NCBI RefSeq assembly: GCF_018736105.1
Contig: NZ_CP076135.1
Span: forward strand, 62,001 to 126,000
Origin: Bradyrhizobium sediminis
Lineage (GTDB): Bacteria > Pseudomonadota > Alphaproteobacteria > Rhizobiales > Xanthobacteraceae
Reading direction: 5' to 3'
DNA length: 64,000 nt
The notes beneath the pieces are model-generated. The model was not told where the DNA came from. It made no database searches and saw nothing but the letters and a program-made list of their open reading frames with translations. Both the position numbers and the translations under genes were made by a program. Shown here one piece after another: positions 29,143 to 38,069 of the stretch (within the stretch, counting starts at the first letter, position 1; every line of letters starts with the position of its first letter).

Positions 29143-29156
29143 CTTGAACTGTCAAG
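29143..29156 (-). promoter_or_regulatory. Palindrome with embedded -35-like hexamer upstream of ihfB
   Basis: CTTGA-ACTG-TCAAG is a perfect inverted repeat. On the minus strand it contains TTGACA (29155-29150), a consensus -35, about 56 bp before the ihfB ATG. No good -10 lies 17 bp downstream, so the promoter call is weak; the repeat may be an operator. Confidence 0.35.
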
Positions 29157-29266
29157 ACGCTAAATCAATTTTGGGCGGCGCGAAAAGGCGTGACAAACGG
29201 CCGGATTGGGGATTGTGACGATACCCGCAATGCGGGAGGACGGCACCGACACCGGATTTTTACGGA

Positions 29267-30247
29267 TCAATTGCCCCCCGCAGGTTGCCACAGCGCCAGC
29301 ATTCCATCGAGACCGAGGCGATCGACGGCCTGGGCGAGGCCGGCGTGCTCGACCTGCCGCGCGATCACGCTCAGGCCGAGCGCGTCCAGCGTGATGTAGG
29401 CCGCGGTTCGCAGAAAAGTCAGGTCGCTGAGGTGCGGCGACAGCCTGTAGTCGCGCACCGGCAGATCGGCCTTGACGCCCTTCTGCGCGACCAGCCACGC
29501 AATGGCGGTCTTCTCGTCGCCGAGCTGATCGACCATCTTGAGATCGAGCGCCTGGCGGCCGGTGAAGACCCGTCCGTCCGCGACCTTCTCGAGCAGGCCG
29601 TCGTCGATGCCGCGCCGTGATTTCACGAGGCCGCGAAACCATGCGTAGGAATCCTTTACCAGCGCATCGAGGGCTGCGCGCGCCTCAGGGCTGGTCGGCT
29701 CGAAACCGTTGGGCGCTGCTTTCAGCGGCGAGGATTTCACTTCCTCGACCTTGACGCCGACGGTCTTCAACAGTTCGGTGAAATTCGGATACTGGAACAG
29801 CACGCCGATCGAGCCGACCAGCGAGCTTTGCTGCGCGACGATATGATCGGCCGCGATCGCGGTGATGTAGCCGCCCGACGCCGCCAGCCCCTCGACCACG
29901 ACCACCATGGGCTTCTTCGCCTTCAGGCGCACCAGCGCGTCGTAGAGCTGCTCGGAGCCCGCGGTGGTTCCGCCGGGCGAATTGATGTGCACGACGACGG
30001 CCGCGGCGCGCGATTTTTCCAGCCGCTCCAGCGCCTCGATGCGATCATTGTTGCTGCGGATCAGGCCGTCGATATGAACCCGCGCAATCGATCCCGACGT
30101 CGTGAAGGTGCCGCGTCCGGCCGGCGTCGCGACCACGCCGACGGTGACGACGGCCGCGATCGCGACCACGGCGGCGACCACGCGCCAGAACGTCAGCTTG
30201 CGGCGTATCCGGCGGCGATCGACGATCACGTCTGAATCAAGCGACAT
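29267..30247 (-). CDS. sppA: Signal peptide peptidase SppA (36K type)
   Basis: A membrane-anchored Ser/Lys protease that degrades cleaved signal peptides. 326 residues: a basic N terminus (RRRIRRKLTFW), one membrane helix (VVAAVVAIAAVVTVGVVA), INSPGGTTAGSEQLYDAL, the nucleophile in EGLAASGGYI and the general-base Lys in SSPLKAAPNGF. ATG at 30247 preferred because GGGAGA lies about 9 nt upstream. Lies between rpsA and ihfB. Confidence 0.94.
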   Translation of the reverse strand: MSLDSDVIVDRRRIRRKLTFWRVVAAVVAIAAVVTVGVVATPAGRGTFTTSGSIARVHIDGLIRSNNDRIEALERLEKSRAAAVVVHINSPGGTTAGSEQLYDALVRLKAKKPMVVVVEGLAASGGYITAIAADHIVAQQSSLVGSIGVLFQYPNFTELLKTVGVKVEEVKSSPLKAAPNGFEPTSPEARAALDALVKDSYAWFRGLVKSRRGIDDGLLEKVADGRVFTGRQALDLKMVDQLGDEKTAIAWLVAQKGVKADLPVRDYRLSPHLSDLTFLRTAAYITLDALGLSVIARQVEHAGLAQAVDRLGLDGMLALWQPAGGN

Positions 30248-30363
30248 CGAAAAATCTCCCAGGAAGCGGCCGTGGAGGGATCGCACGGTATTCTCCGCAC
30301 AGCCCTAACATGTCGTGCCTCAATTACATCAATTGCGATGCAATATGAAGAAAACAAGGCCCC

Positions 30364-30395
30364 TTCTTCCCTCTCCCCTTGGGGGGAGAGGGGAA
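30364..30395. repeat. Pyrimidine/purine hairpin repeat next to the rpsA terminator
   Basis: TTCTTCCCTCTCCCC pairs with GGGGAGAGGGGAAGAA with one bulged base. Its CCCTCTCCCC core resembles the hairpins at 39397 and 60840, so it is probably a dispersed element rather than part of the terminator. Confidence 0.5.
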
Positions 30396-30429
30396 GAAAC
30401 AAAAAGGGCCCCGGTCGAAACCGGGGCCC
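30396..30429 (-). terminator. Rho-independent terminator of rpsA
   Basis: On the minus strand GGGCCCCGGT, a TTCG tetraloop and ACCGGGGCCC form a perfect 10-bp stem (arms 30420-30429 and 30406-30415), followed by TTTTTGTTTC. It begins about 28 nt after the rpsA stop. A very stable terminator that suits a highly expressed gene. Confidence 0.92.
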
Positions 30430-30457
30430 GATTGGTAAAGACGGAAGGCGCGAAGGC

Positions 30458-32161
30458 TTACTTGTCGGTGCGCTGCTTGAGCGCGGTGCCGAGAATGTCG
30501 CCCAGCGTCGCCCCCGAATCGGAGGAGCCGTACTGCGCGATGGCTTCCTTCTCTTCGGCGACTTCCAGCGCCTTGATCGAGACCTGCACCTTGCGGGCCT
30601 TCTTGTCGAACTGGATCACCCGCGCATCGACCTTTTCGCCGACGGCGAAACGTTCGGCGCGCTGGTCGTTGCGGTCGCGGGCCAGTTCCGACCGCTTGAT
30701 GAAGGTGGTGAAGTCGGTACCGGAGATCTTGACCTCGATGCCGCTTTCCTTGACCTCGAGCACTTCGCAGGTCACGACCGCGCCCTTCTTGACGTCGCCC
30801 GGCTCGGCGAAGGGGTCGCCTTCGAGCTGCTTGACGCCGAGCGAGATGCGCTCCTTCTCGACATCGACGTCGAGCACCACGGCCTTGACCATGTCGCCCT
30901 TCTTGAAGTTGTCGATCACCTGCTCGCCCGGAAGCTTCCAGTCGAGATCGGACAGATGGACCATGCCGTCGACGTCGCCTTCGAGACCGAGGAACAGGCC
31001 GAACTCGGTCTTGTTCTTGACCTCGCCCTCGACCACCGAACCGACCGGGAACTTCTCGACGAACACTTCCCAGGGATTGCGCATGGTCTGCTTGAGGCCG
31101 AGCGAAATGCGGCGCTTGACCGAATCGACCTCGAGCACCTGCACTTCGACTTCCTGCGAGGTCGAAACGATCTTGCCGGGGTGCATGTTCTTCTTGGTCC
31201 ACGACATTTCCGAGACGTGGATCAGGCCTTCGATGCCTGGTTCCAGTTCGACGAACGCGCCGTAGTCGGTGATGTTGGTGACGCGGCCGGTGAAGCGCGC
31301 GTTCAGCGGGTACTTGGCCTCGATGCCCTGCCACGGATCGTCCAGCAACTGCTTCATCCCGAGCGAAATGCGGTGGGTCTCGTGGTTGATCTTGATGATC
31401 TTGACCTTCACGGTCTGGCCGATGGTGAGCACCTCGGTCGGGTGATTGACCCGGCGCCAGGCGATATCGGTGACGTGCAACAGGCCGTCGATGCCGCCGA
31501 GGTCGACGAACGCACCGTAGTCGGTGATGTTCTTGACGACGCCGTCGATCACCTGACCCTCTTCGAGGTTCTGCACCAGTTCCTGGCGCTGCTCGGCGCG
31601 GGTCTCTTCCAGAACCGTGCGGCGCGACACCACGATGTTGCCGCGGCGCCGATCCATCTTGAGGATCTGGAACGGCTGCGAATTGTTCATCAAGGGTGCG
31701 ACGTCGCGGATCGGACGGATATCGACCTGGGAGCGCGGCAGGAACGCCACTGCGCCGTCGAGATCGACGGTGAAGCCGCCCTTGACCTGATTGAAGATGA
31801 CGCCGTGCACCTTCTCGTTGTTGTTGAAGGCCTTCTCGAGCTTGCCCCAGCTCTCCTCGCGGCGCGCCTTGTCGCGCGACAGCACGGCTTCGCCGAGCGC
31901 ATTCTCGATGCGGTCGAGAAACACCTCGACCACGTCGCCGACCTTGAGTTCGCTTTCGCGGCCGGGCCCGGCGAATTCGCGCAGCGCCACGCGGCCTTCG
32001 GTCTTCAGGCCGACGTCGATGACGGCCATGTCCTTCTCGATCGCGACAACGGTGCCCTTGATGACGGAGCTTTCCTGCAGATTGCCGCCGGCAAAGCTCT
32101 CGTCGAGCATCGCGGCAAAATCGTCGCGGGAAGGATTATATGAAGCAGCAGTCGAAGCCAT
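30458..32161 (-). CDS. rpsA: 30S ribosomal protein S1
   Basis: 567 residues, close to the E. coli 557. Six S1 RNA-binding units can be followed by their repeats, e.g. VVAIEKDMAVIDVGLKTEGR, DYGAFVDLGGIDGLLHVTDI, DYGAFVELEPGIEGLIHVSE, EFGLFLGLEGDVDGMVHLSD. It binds mRNA on the 30S subunit and lets the ribosome start on structured leaders. It follows cmk after about 230 bp of leader without another gene; S1 usually represses its own mRNA there. Confidence 0.98.
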   Translation of the reverse strand: MASTAASYNPSRDDFAAMLDESFAGGNLQESSVIKGTVVAIEKDMAVIDVGLKTEGRVALREFAGPGRESELKVGDVVEVFLDRIENALGEAVLSRDKARREESWGKLEKAFNNNEKVHGVIFNQVKGGFTVDLDGAVAFLPRSQVDIRPIRDVAPLMNNSQPFQILKMDRRRGNIVVSRRTVLEETRAEQRQELVQNLEEGQVIDGVVKNITDYGAFVDLGGIDGLLHVTDIAWRRVNHPTEVLTIGQTVKVKIIKINHETHRISLGMKQLLDDPWQGIEAKYPLNARFTGRVTNITDYGAFVELEPGIEGLIHVSEMSWTKKNMHPGKIVSTSQEVEVQVLEVDSVKRRISLGLKQTMRNPWEVFVEKFPVGSVVEGEVKNKTEFGLFLGLEGDVDGMVHLSDLDWKLPGEQVIDNFKKGDMVKAVVLDVDVEKERISLGVKQLEGDPFAEPGDVKKGAVVTCEVLEVKESGIEVKISGTDFTTFIKRSELARDRNDQRAERFAVGEKVDARVIQFDKKARKVQVSIKALEVAEEKEAIAQYGSSDSGATLGDILGTALKQRTDK

Positions 32162-32393
32162 TTGTTCTCCAGATGCGGGTAAAGCCGGCCATTCGGGTTA
32201 AAGGGCGTGTCGCGCGTGAAGTGTCGAGGTTCCGCAAACCCTGACGACCGCTATCCGCGAACAATCGCGAGAGCGGGCCGGCAGCATGACTGCACGTTCG
32301 ATACGTTGATTGTGTCCGGGGCCTGAGCTTATCGATCTCGAAGCCGGGAGCGGGCTTTCCTCCAATGACGGCAGCGGTTTAGTTTGAGAGCGC

Positions 32394-33032
32394 TCAAACC
32401 CGCTGCCGGCCCGCTCGGACGGCCTCGACAATGTCGATGGCGGCCCGGACGCCGCCTTCTATATCCAAATGCGAGTTATCGAGCAAGTAAGCATCCGGGG
32501 CCGCCTTCAGGGGGGCTATGGCCCGGTTCTGGTCGCGTTCGTCGCGTTTGAGGATATCCGCCAGCACCAGGGCCTCGTCGGCCTCCTCGCCCCTCGCCCG
32601 CGCCTCCAGGGTCCGGCGCCGGGCCCGGACCTTGGGGTCGGCGATGACGAAGATCTTCACATCGGCGTTCGGGCAGATCACGGTGCCGATGTCGCGACCG
32701 TCGAGCACCGCGCCGGGCGGATCGGCGGCGAATTGGCGCTGAAAATTGACCAATGCCTCCCGCACCCTGGGGATGGCCGAGACCACCGAGGCCGCCTCGC
32801 CCACCATTTGCGTCTTCAGCGCGGGATTCCCGAACTTTTCGGGATCCAGTTCCATCGCGACGGCGACCGCGCGGGCCTCGTCGGTAAGATCGGCGCCGGC
32901 ATCCAGCAGCGCCTTGGCCACCGCGCGGTAGATCACGCCGGTATCGAGGTGACGATAGCCATAGTGATGGGCGAGCCGCTTGCCGAGCGTGCCCTTGCCT
33001 GAGGCGGCCGGTCCGTCGATGGCGATGATCAT
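32394..33032 (-). CDS. cmk: Cytidylate kinase
   Basis: Phosphorylates CMP and dCMP. The 212-residue P-loop enzyme starts [19 protein letters not shown] and contains [31 protein letters not shown] and the Arg-rich lid [18 protein letters not shown] overlaps the aroA stop by 4 bp; aroA-cmk-rpsA is a widely kept order. Confidence 0.97.
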   Translation of the reverse strand: MIIAIDGPAASGKGTLGKRLAHHYGYRHLDTGVIYRAVAKALLDAGADLTDEARAVAVAMELDPEKFGNPALKTQMVGEAASVVSAIPRVREALVNFQRQFAADPPGAVLDGRDIGTVICPNADVKIFVIADPKVRARRRTLEARARGEEADEALVLADILKRDERDQNRAIAPLKAAPDAYLLDNSHLDIEGGVRAAIDIVEAVRAGRQRV

Positions 33033-34366
33033 GAGAACTCCGCTCCCAGCGAGCGCATCATCGGGATGAAATCCGGAAACGAGGTGGCGATGAAAGCGGT
33101 GTCGTCGACCTTCACCGGCTTGTCCGAGGCCAGCCCCATCGCCAGCGCCGACATCGCGATGCGGTGATCCATGTGGGTGGCGACAAGGCCGCCGCCGGGA
33201 ACATGACCCCTGCCTTCGACGATCAGGTCGTCGCCCACGATCTCCACCTTGACCCCGTTGACCCGCAGCATGGCGGCGGTGGCCTCCAGCCGGTCGGATT
33301 CCTTGACCCGCAATTCCTGCAGGCCTCGCATGATGGTGGTTCCCTCGGCAAAGGCGGCTGCGACCGCGAGCACCAGATATTCGTCGATCATCGACGGCGC
33401 GCGTTCGGGCGGCACCTCGACGCCGCGCAGCTTCGAGGCGCGCACCCGGAATTGCGCCATCGGTTCGCCGGCATCGCCGCGGACCTGGCTTTCCTCGATC
33501 GATCCGCCCATTTCCCGCAGCGTCGTGAACAACCCGGTGCGCAGCGGATTGGTCATGACATCGGACAGAACGAGGTCGGAACCTTCGACAATCAACGCCG
33601 CCACGATCGGGAACGCCGCGGAAGACGGATCGGCCGGCACCACGACCTCGGCGCCGTGCAGTTCGGGCTGGCCGGTGAGCGATATCTTGCGGCCATGGCT
33701 GCCTTCCCGCGTCGAGACAATCTCGGCGCCGAAGTGCTTCAGCATCAGTTCGGTATGGTCGCGACTCGCCTCGGTCTCGATCACGGTGGTGACGCCGGGC
33801 GCGGCCAGCCCCGCCAGCAGCACCGCGGACTTGATCTGGGCCGAGGCCACCGGGGTGCGGTAGAGGATCGGCAGCGGATCGCGCGCGCCCTGCAGCGTCA
33901 GCGGCAGCCGGCCGCCTTCCCCGCTCGCCATCACCTTCGCCCCCATCAATTCCAGCGGATCGAGCACCCGCCGCATCGGCCGCGAGCGCAGCGAGGCGTC
34001 GCCGTCGAAAACCGCGGTAATCGGGCAGCCGGCCACGGCCCCCATCACCAGCCGGCAGCCGGTGCCGGAATTGCCGAAATCGAGCGCGGCCTGCGGTTCC
34101 GCGAACCCGCCGACGCCGACGCCGCGCACGACCCAGGCGAAATCGCCGGTCCGCTCCACTTTCGCACCCAGCGCCCGCATCGATTTGGCGGTATTGAGCA
34201 CGTCCTCGCCCTCGAGCAGGCCCGCGATCCGGGTTTCGCCGACCGCGAGCGCGCCCAGGATCAGGGCACGATGGGAAATCGACTTGTCGCCGGGAACGCG
34301 GACTTTGCCGGTCAGGGGCCCGCTGGCGCGGGATTCAAGCGGCCTCGGTTGGTCAGATTGGGTCAA
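33029..34366 (-). CDS. aroA: 3-phosphoshikimate 1-carboxyvinyltransferase (EPSP synthase)
   Basis: Sixth step of the shikimate pathway. 445 residues with [65 protein letters not shown] and [23 protein letters not shown] with A-L-A resembles the class II glyphosate-tolerant type of Agrobacterium. Start: TTG at 34366 is preferred because GAGGA sits 7 nt before it; an in-frame ATG at 34399 has no such site and would add 11 residues. Confidence 0.94.
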   Translation of the reverse strand: MTQSDQPRPLESRASGPLTGKVRVPGDKSISHRALILGALAVGETRIAGLLEGEDVLNTAKSMRALGAKVERTGDFAWVVRGVGVGGFAEPQAALDFGNSGTGCRLVMGAVAGCPITAVFDGDASLRSRPMRRVLDPLELMGAKVMASGEGGRLPLTLQGARDPLPILYRTPVASAQIKSAVLLAGLAAPGVTTVIETEASRDHTELMLKHFGAEIVSTREGSHGRKISLTGQPELHGAEVVVPADPSSAAFPIVAALIVEGSDLVLSDVMTNPLRTGLFTTLREMGGSIEESQVRGDAGEPMAQFRVRASKLRGVEVPPERAPSMIDEYLVLAVAAAFAEGTTIMRGLQELRVKESDRLEATAAMLRVNGVKVEIVGDDLIVEGRGHVPGGGLVATHMDHRIAMSALAMGLASDKPVKVDDTAFIATSFPDFIPMMRSLGAEFS

Positions 34367-34447
34367 GATTGTGTCCTCTACGGGGGCGGCAGGTATCACA
34401 TGACCCGCACCGCGTCACGCGGCTGTCGGAATGCGCGCAGAGCGCTA

Positions 34448-34476
34448 TTGACAGGGGCGCGGCAACTAGCCAAGTG
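34448..34476 (+). promoter_or_regulatory. Possible promoter of the FYDLN-acid gene
   Basis: A consensus TTGACA at 34448-34453 with CAAGTG 17 bp later. The -35 is exact, the -10 is poor. It lies 37 bp before the start of the downstream gene and faces away from aroA. Confidence 0.35.
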
Positions 34477-34512
34477 AAGCACCGTTTTTCAGAAATTCCC
34501 AGGATTCCACAC

Positions 34513-34938
34513 GTGGCCAAATCCGATCTCGGAACCAAACGCATTTGCCCGACGACGGGTAAGAAATTCTACGACCTCAACAAGAACCCGGTGATCTCAC
34601 CTTACACCGGGGAGGTCGTGCCGATTGCGCCGATTCCGCCGCCCCGGACCCGCGCCGACGCCGCGGCGCGCGCCGCTGCAGCATCCGCCGCCGCCAACGC
34701 CGAGGCCATGCCGGAGCCCGCGGAAGCCGAAGAATTGGTGCCGCTCGAGGAAGCCGATGCCGAAGAGAACACCGGCAAGGTCAAGGCCGTCGTTCCGGAG
34801 TCGGAAGACGACATCGAGATCGACGAGACCATCGAAGACGACGACGATGACGATTCCACCTTCATCGCCGACGAGGAAGAGGGCGACGAGGACGTGACCG
34901 ACATCATCGGCGACGTCGGAGGCGACGAAGAGACTTGA
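34513..34938 (+). CDS. FYDLN-acid family protein (TIGR02300)
   Basis: A 141-residue protein with a short conserved head, GTKRICPTTGKKFYDLNKNP followed by VISPYTG, then an Ala-rich linker and a strongly acidic tail with runs of Asp and Glu. The head gives the family its name. GTG start at 34513 with AGGA 8 nt upstream. The acidic tail could mimic nucleic acid or bind metal or basic proteins; no function is known to me. Confidence 0.88.
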   Translation: MAKSDLGTKRICPTTGKKFYDLNKNPVISPYTGEVVPIAPIPPPRTRADAAARAAAASAAANAEAMPEPAEAEELVPLEEADAEENTGKVKAVVPESEDDIEIDETIEDDDDDDSTFIADEEEGDEDVTDIIGDVGGDEET

Positions 34939-35003
34939 GATAAACCCCGAACTGTGTTCTGGGTTCTGCCCCGCGCGTCGCCCAAGGCGCGCGGAAGACT
35001 TAC

Positions 35004-35076
<73 letters not shown>

Positions 35077-35079
<3 letters not shown>

Positions 35080-35163
35080 CGCTTCGCCCTTCGGGCTACG
35101 CGTGGCGCAGCCACGTGATGCCCGAAGGGCGAAGCGTGGTGCCCGGCATAGCCCGAAGGGCGA
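35077..35163. repeat. Palindromic repeat fused to the tRNA-Ala 3' end
   Basis: Two 20-bp arms (35077-35096 and 35120-35139) are perfect reverse complements. Between them lies a second hairpin CGTGG-CGCAG-CCACG (35101-35115), and a third partial copy of the arm, GCCCGAAGGGCGA, stands at 35151-35163. The left arm begins within the CCA end of the tRNA and the unit runs into the ribosome-binding site of a GIY-YIG gene. It may double as the tRNA terminator. Confidence 0.75.
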
Positions 35164-35182
35164 CGACGGGCTGGAGGCAGCC

Positions 35183-35422
35183 ATGTGGTACGTCTACATC
35201 ATCCGCAGTATCAATTTTCCCGAACAGGAATACGTTGGCGCAACCGCCGATTTGAAGCGGCGGCTACCGGAACATAATGCCGGTAAGTCGACCCACACCG
35301 CCAAATTCAAGCCTTGGGAATTGGTCTGGTACTGCGCCTTCCCGAACAAGTACAAGGCGCTGGAATTCGAGAAATATCTCAAATCGCATTCCGGCCGGGC
35401 ATTCGCGAAGAAACGCTTCTGA
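35183..35422 (+). CDS. GIY-YIG domain endonuclease
   Basis: A 79-residue single-domain protein: WYVYIIRS is the GIY strand, EYVGATADLKRRLPEHNAG the YIG-like strand (YVG) with the catalytic Arg in LKRRL and the following His, and EFEKYLKSHSGRAFAKKR the conserved end with Glu. This is the short UPF0213/YhbQ-type group. ATG at 35183 has GGAGG 6 nt upstream. Target unknown; association with the preceding repeat is notable. Confidence 0.88.
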   Translation: MWYVYIIRSINFPEQEYVGATADLKRRLPEHNAGKSTHTAKFKPWELVWYCAFPNKYKALEFEKYLKSHSGRAFAKKRF

Positions 35423-35431
35423 CACCTTCGG

Positions 35432-35890
35432 CTATTCCGAGACCAACGCATTCAGCCGGTCGCGCAGCGCGATGATGTCGTTCTTGATCGCCGAAAGTTC
35501 TGGGATCGAGCATGCCGAGGCGGCGAGGATGGATTGGGGCACCGCCCGGGCGGTTTCCCGCAGCGCCTGCCCCTGCGGCGTCAGTGCGATCAAAACCTGC
35601 CTTTCATCTTCGGTGCTGCGGGTGCGTCTGACCAGACGCGCCGCCTCCAGCCGCTTGAGCAGCGGCGTCAGCGTGCCGGAATCCAGGAACAGCCGCTCGC
35701 CGATATCCTTGACCGGCACGCCGTCGCGCTCCCACAGCACCAGCATCACGAGGTATTGCGGATAGGTCAGGCCGAGCCGGTCGAGCAGCGGCTTGTAGAC
35801 GCGGTTGAAGGCGTGCGCGGTCGAATAGATCGCGAAGCAGATCTGGTTGTCGAGCCGCAGCGGCTGGTCCGCCGCCTGTTTCCTGACCAT
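35432..35890 (-). CDS. ohrR: OhrR, organic-peroxide-sensing MarR repressor
   Basis: 152 residues. LDNQICFAIYSTAHAFNRVY contains the peroxide-reactive Cys of OhrR in its conserved context, and LTYPQYLVMLVLWE with LFLDSGTLTPLLKRLEAARL is the OhrR-type winged helix. ATG at 35890 is supported by GAGG 8 nt upstream. It diverges from ohr across 168 bp that holds two inverted repeats. Oxidation of the Cys would release the operator and induce ohr. Confidence 0.92.
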   Translation of the reverse strand: MVRKQAADQPLRLDNQICFAIYSTAHAFNRVYKPLLDRLGLTYPQYLVMLVLWERDGVPVKDIGERLFLDSGTLTPLLKRLEAARLVRRTRSTEDERQVLIALTPQGQALRETARAVPQSILAASACSIPELSAIKNDIIALRDRLNALVSE

Positions 35891-35953
35891 GGCTAACCTC
35901 ATCGCGGAATTGAAGATTCCGGTCCCAATCTGCGCTTTTCGGCGCCGATATTC

Positions 35954-36020
35954 AATTGCGAACAATTAAATGTGAAATCAGATATTTTATATTGCGCACA
36001 ATCTAATTATGCGCAATATA
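35954..36020. promoter_or_regulatory. Operator region between ohrR and ohr
   Basis: Two inverted repeats: AATTG-CGAA-CAATT (35954-35967), and TATATTGCGCA with TGCGCAATATA (35988-35998 and 36010-36020), a perfect 11-bp pair around an 11-bp spacer. The AT-rich stretch stands out from the GC-rich surroundings. AATTG/CAATT half-sites are typical of OhrR operators; which repeat is bound is not known. Confidence 0.7.
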
Positions 36021-36058
36021 ACGGGCATCGAAACCGAAGCAAGCAAGGGAGACCACCC

Positions 36059-36484
36059 ATGTCCGTGAACGTGCTCTACAAGACCAGCGCCAAGGCCAAC
36101 GGCGGCCGCGATGGCCGCGCCGCCACGCTCGATGGAGCGCTGGACGTCAAGCTGGCCACGCCGAAGGAACTGGGCGGCGGCGGCGGCGCAGGCAACAATC
36201 CCGAGCAGCTGTTCGCCGCCGGATACGCCGCCTGCTTCATCGGCGCGATGAAGTTCGTGGCCTCGCAAGGCGGCCCGAAGGTGCCCGCCGATGCGGCGGT
36301 GACCTCGACCGTGGGCATCGGGCCGCGCTCGGCCGGCGGCTTCGGCCTCGATATCGATCTCGCCGTCTCGCTGCCGGGCATCCCGCGCGCCGACGCCGAG
36401 GCGCTGGTGCAGAAGGCGCACCAGGTATGCCCCTATTCCAACGCCACCCGCGGCAATGTCGATGTTCGCCTGACCGTCGTGTGA
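36059..36484 (+). CDS. ohr: Organic hydroperoxide reductase Ohr
   Basis: A 141-residue OsmC-fold thiol peroxidase. The two catalytic cysteines are in [15 protein letters not shown] and [12 protein letters not shown], with the conserved [11 protein letters not shown]. It reduces lipid and organic peroxides, using lipoylated proteins as reductant in the known family. AGGGAG lies just before the ATG at 36059. Paired with ohrR. Confidence 0.96.
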   Translation: MSVNVLYKTSAKANGGRDGRAATLDGALDVKLATPKELGGGGGAGNNPEQLFAAGYAACFIGAMKFVASQGGPKVPADAAVTSTVGIGPRSAGGFGLDIDLAVSLPGIPRADAEALVQKAHQVCPYSNATRGNVDVRLTVV

Positions 36485-36498
36485 CGGCTGTACCGGAT

Positions 36499-36523
36499 GG
36501 CCCGCCGCGATGACCGGCGGGCC
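36499..36523 (+). terminator. Stem-loop after ohr
   Basis: GGCCCGCCG (36499-36507), 7-nt loop, CGGCGGGCC (36515-36523). A perfect 9-bp stem 14 nt after the ohr stop; only a weak U tract follows, so termination may be partial. Confidence 0.6.
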
Positions 36524-36660
36524 GTTCGCCGCGTGGAATTTACCGCAACCCGCGCGACGGCTGTCCCGTCATGCGCCTGTGCGCGAGAAGGCATTGCCGC
36601 CTAGCCTGAAGACCGATAGCTCAGGAAATCCATTTTCATCCTGAGCGAAGGTTGCTTTCC

Positions 36661-37866
36661 ATGAGTTCACAAGCTGCTCCCGGCGCAATGACCGGATTGC
36701 GCGTGATCGACCTGACACGCGTGCTCGGCGGACCCTATTGCACGCAGATCCTCGCCGATCACGGCGCCGACGTGATCAAGGTCGAGCCGCCGGCCGGCGA
36801 CGAGGTGCGCGACTGGGGCCCTCCGTTCCACGGCGAGGACGCGGCCTATTTCGTCGGCATCAACCGCAACAAGCGTTCGATCGGCCTCGACCTCGCTTGC
36901 GAGGGCGGCCGCAGCGTTCTGATGAAGATGCTGGAAACCGCCGACGTCCTGATCGAGAATTTCAAGCCAGGCACGCTCGACAAATGGGGCATCGGCAACG
37001 ACGTGCTGCGCGCGAAATTTCCGAGGCTGGTGCACTGCCGGATTTCCGGCTTCGGCGCCGACGGCCCGCGCGGCGGCAATCCCGGCTATGACGCCATCAT
37101 CCAGGCCATGACCGGCATGATCGCCGCGACCGGCTCGCCGCAAAGCGGGCCGATGCGGATCGGCGTGCCGCTGGTCGACATCACCACCGGGCTCTACGCC
37201 GCGATCGGCATCCTGATGGCGCTGTCGGAACGGCAGAAATCCGGCCTCGGGCAGTTTCTCGAAACCACGCTGTACGAAACCGGCCTCGCCATCATGCATC
37301 CGCACGCGGCGAATTATTTCATGCACGGCAAGCCGCCGAGCCTGACCGGCAACGAGCATCCCAATCTCGTGCCCTACGCGATCTTCCCGACCCGCACCGA
37401 CAACATCTTCATCGGCGTCGGCAATGACGGCACCTTCCGCAAGCTGGCCAACGAGATCGGCAAGCCCGAACTCGGCACCGATCCGCGATTTGCTCGCAAC
37501 AAGGACCGCATCGCCAACCGCGATGCGCTGCGCAGCGAGCTCGCCGCCGTGTTCAGCCAGTTCGACGCCGGGCCGCTGTGCGACCGCCTGCTCGCCGCCG
37601 GCCTGCCGGCAGGCCCGGTGCAGTCGATCGACCAGGCGCTGACCAGCGCCCATACCGCCCACCGCGGCGACGTCATCGAGAAGGACTGGTACAAGGGGGT
37701 CGCCTCGCCGATCCGCCTTTCGCGCAGCAAGCCGAGCCTGCGCCGCACCCCGCCGAAATTCAGCCAGCACACCGCCGAGGTGCTCGGCGAATTCGGTTAC
37801 TCCAAGGCCGAAATCGAGGCCCTGGTGGCCAGGGGCGCGGTCTGCGGCAGCGAACGGAAGCGCTGA
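36661..37866 (+). CDS. CaiB/BaiF-family CoA transferase
   Basis: A class III CoA transferase of 401 residues. GLRVIDLTRVLGGPYCTQIL and ADVIKVEPPAGDEVR are the family start, ENFKPGTLDKWGI follows, and the Asp in GNPGYDAIIQAMTGM is the residue that forms the CoA-ester-linked intermediate in formyl-CoA transferase. The acyl substrate cannot be told from sequence. ATG at 36661, GAAGG about 10 nt upstream. No catabolic genes are adjacent. Confidence 0.9.
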   Translation: MSSQAAPGAMTGLRVIDLTRVLGGPYCTQILADHGADVIKVEPPAGDEVRDWGPPFHGEDAAYFVGINRNKRSIGLDLACEGGRSVLMKMLETADVLIENFKPGTLDKWGIGNDVLRAKFPRLVHCRISGFGADGPRGGNPGYDAIIQAMTGMIAATGSPQSGPMRIGVPLVDITTGLYAAIGILMALSERQKSGLGQFLETTLYETGLAIMHPHAANYFMHGKPPSLTGNEHPNLVPYAIFPTRTDNIFIGVGNDGTFRKLANEIGKPELGTDPRFARNKDRIANRDALRSELAAVFSQFDAGPLCDRLLAAGLPAGPVQSIDQALTSAHTAHRGDVIEKDWYKGVASPIRLSRSKPSLRRTPPKFSQHTAEVLGEFGYSKAEIEALVARGAVCGSERKR

Positions 37867-37997
37867 GACCAGATCGCGAACGTATCAGGGGTCGTCCCGG
37901 CGGTGCCGGGGCCACCACCTCGATGGATGCGAACGCATCCACCTATTTTCCCGCTTCCCTTGGCCGCCGCTTCCCCAATATCATAGTTTCGCTTATA

Positions 37998-38015
37998 CGG
38001 TCATTTGCACGTCAT
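37998..38015 (+). promoter_or_regulatory. Pho box upstream of ugpB
   Basis: CGGTCAT-TTGC-ACGTCAT: two 7-mers with the shared GTCAT core in an 11-bp direct repeat, matching the PhoB consensus CTGTCAT-N4-CTGTCAT at 11 of 14 positions. TGTTAT, a possible -10, begins 8 bp after it (38023). The ugp operon is a known Pho regulon member in enterics and rhizobia. Confidence 0.6.
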
Positions 38016-38069
38016 CCAGCGCTGTTATCGCGCCAAACGAAGATGATGGTCCAACCGGGAGGAATTTCT

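Noticed and set aside
30272..32143. A 623-codon open frame on the + strand opposite rpsA.
   Set aside because: It is the antisense of a certain ribosomal protein gene; long shadow frames arise in GC-rich DNA, and it has no recognisable domain.
34367..34399. ATG at 34399 as the aroA start.
   Set aside because: No Shine-Dalgarno and extra residues not expected in the family; TTG at 34366 has GAGGA at 7 nt.
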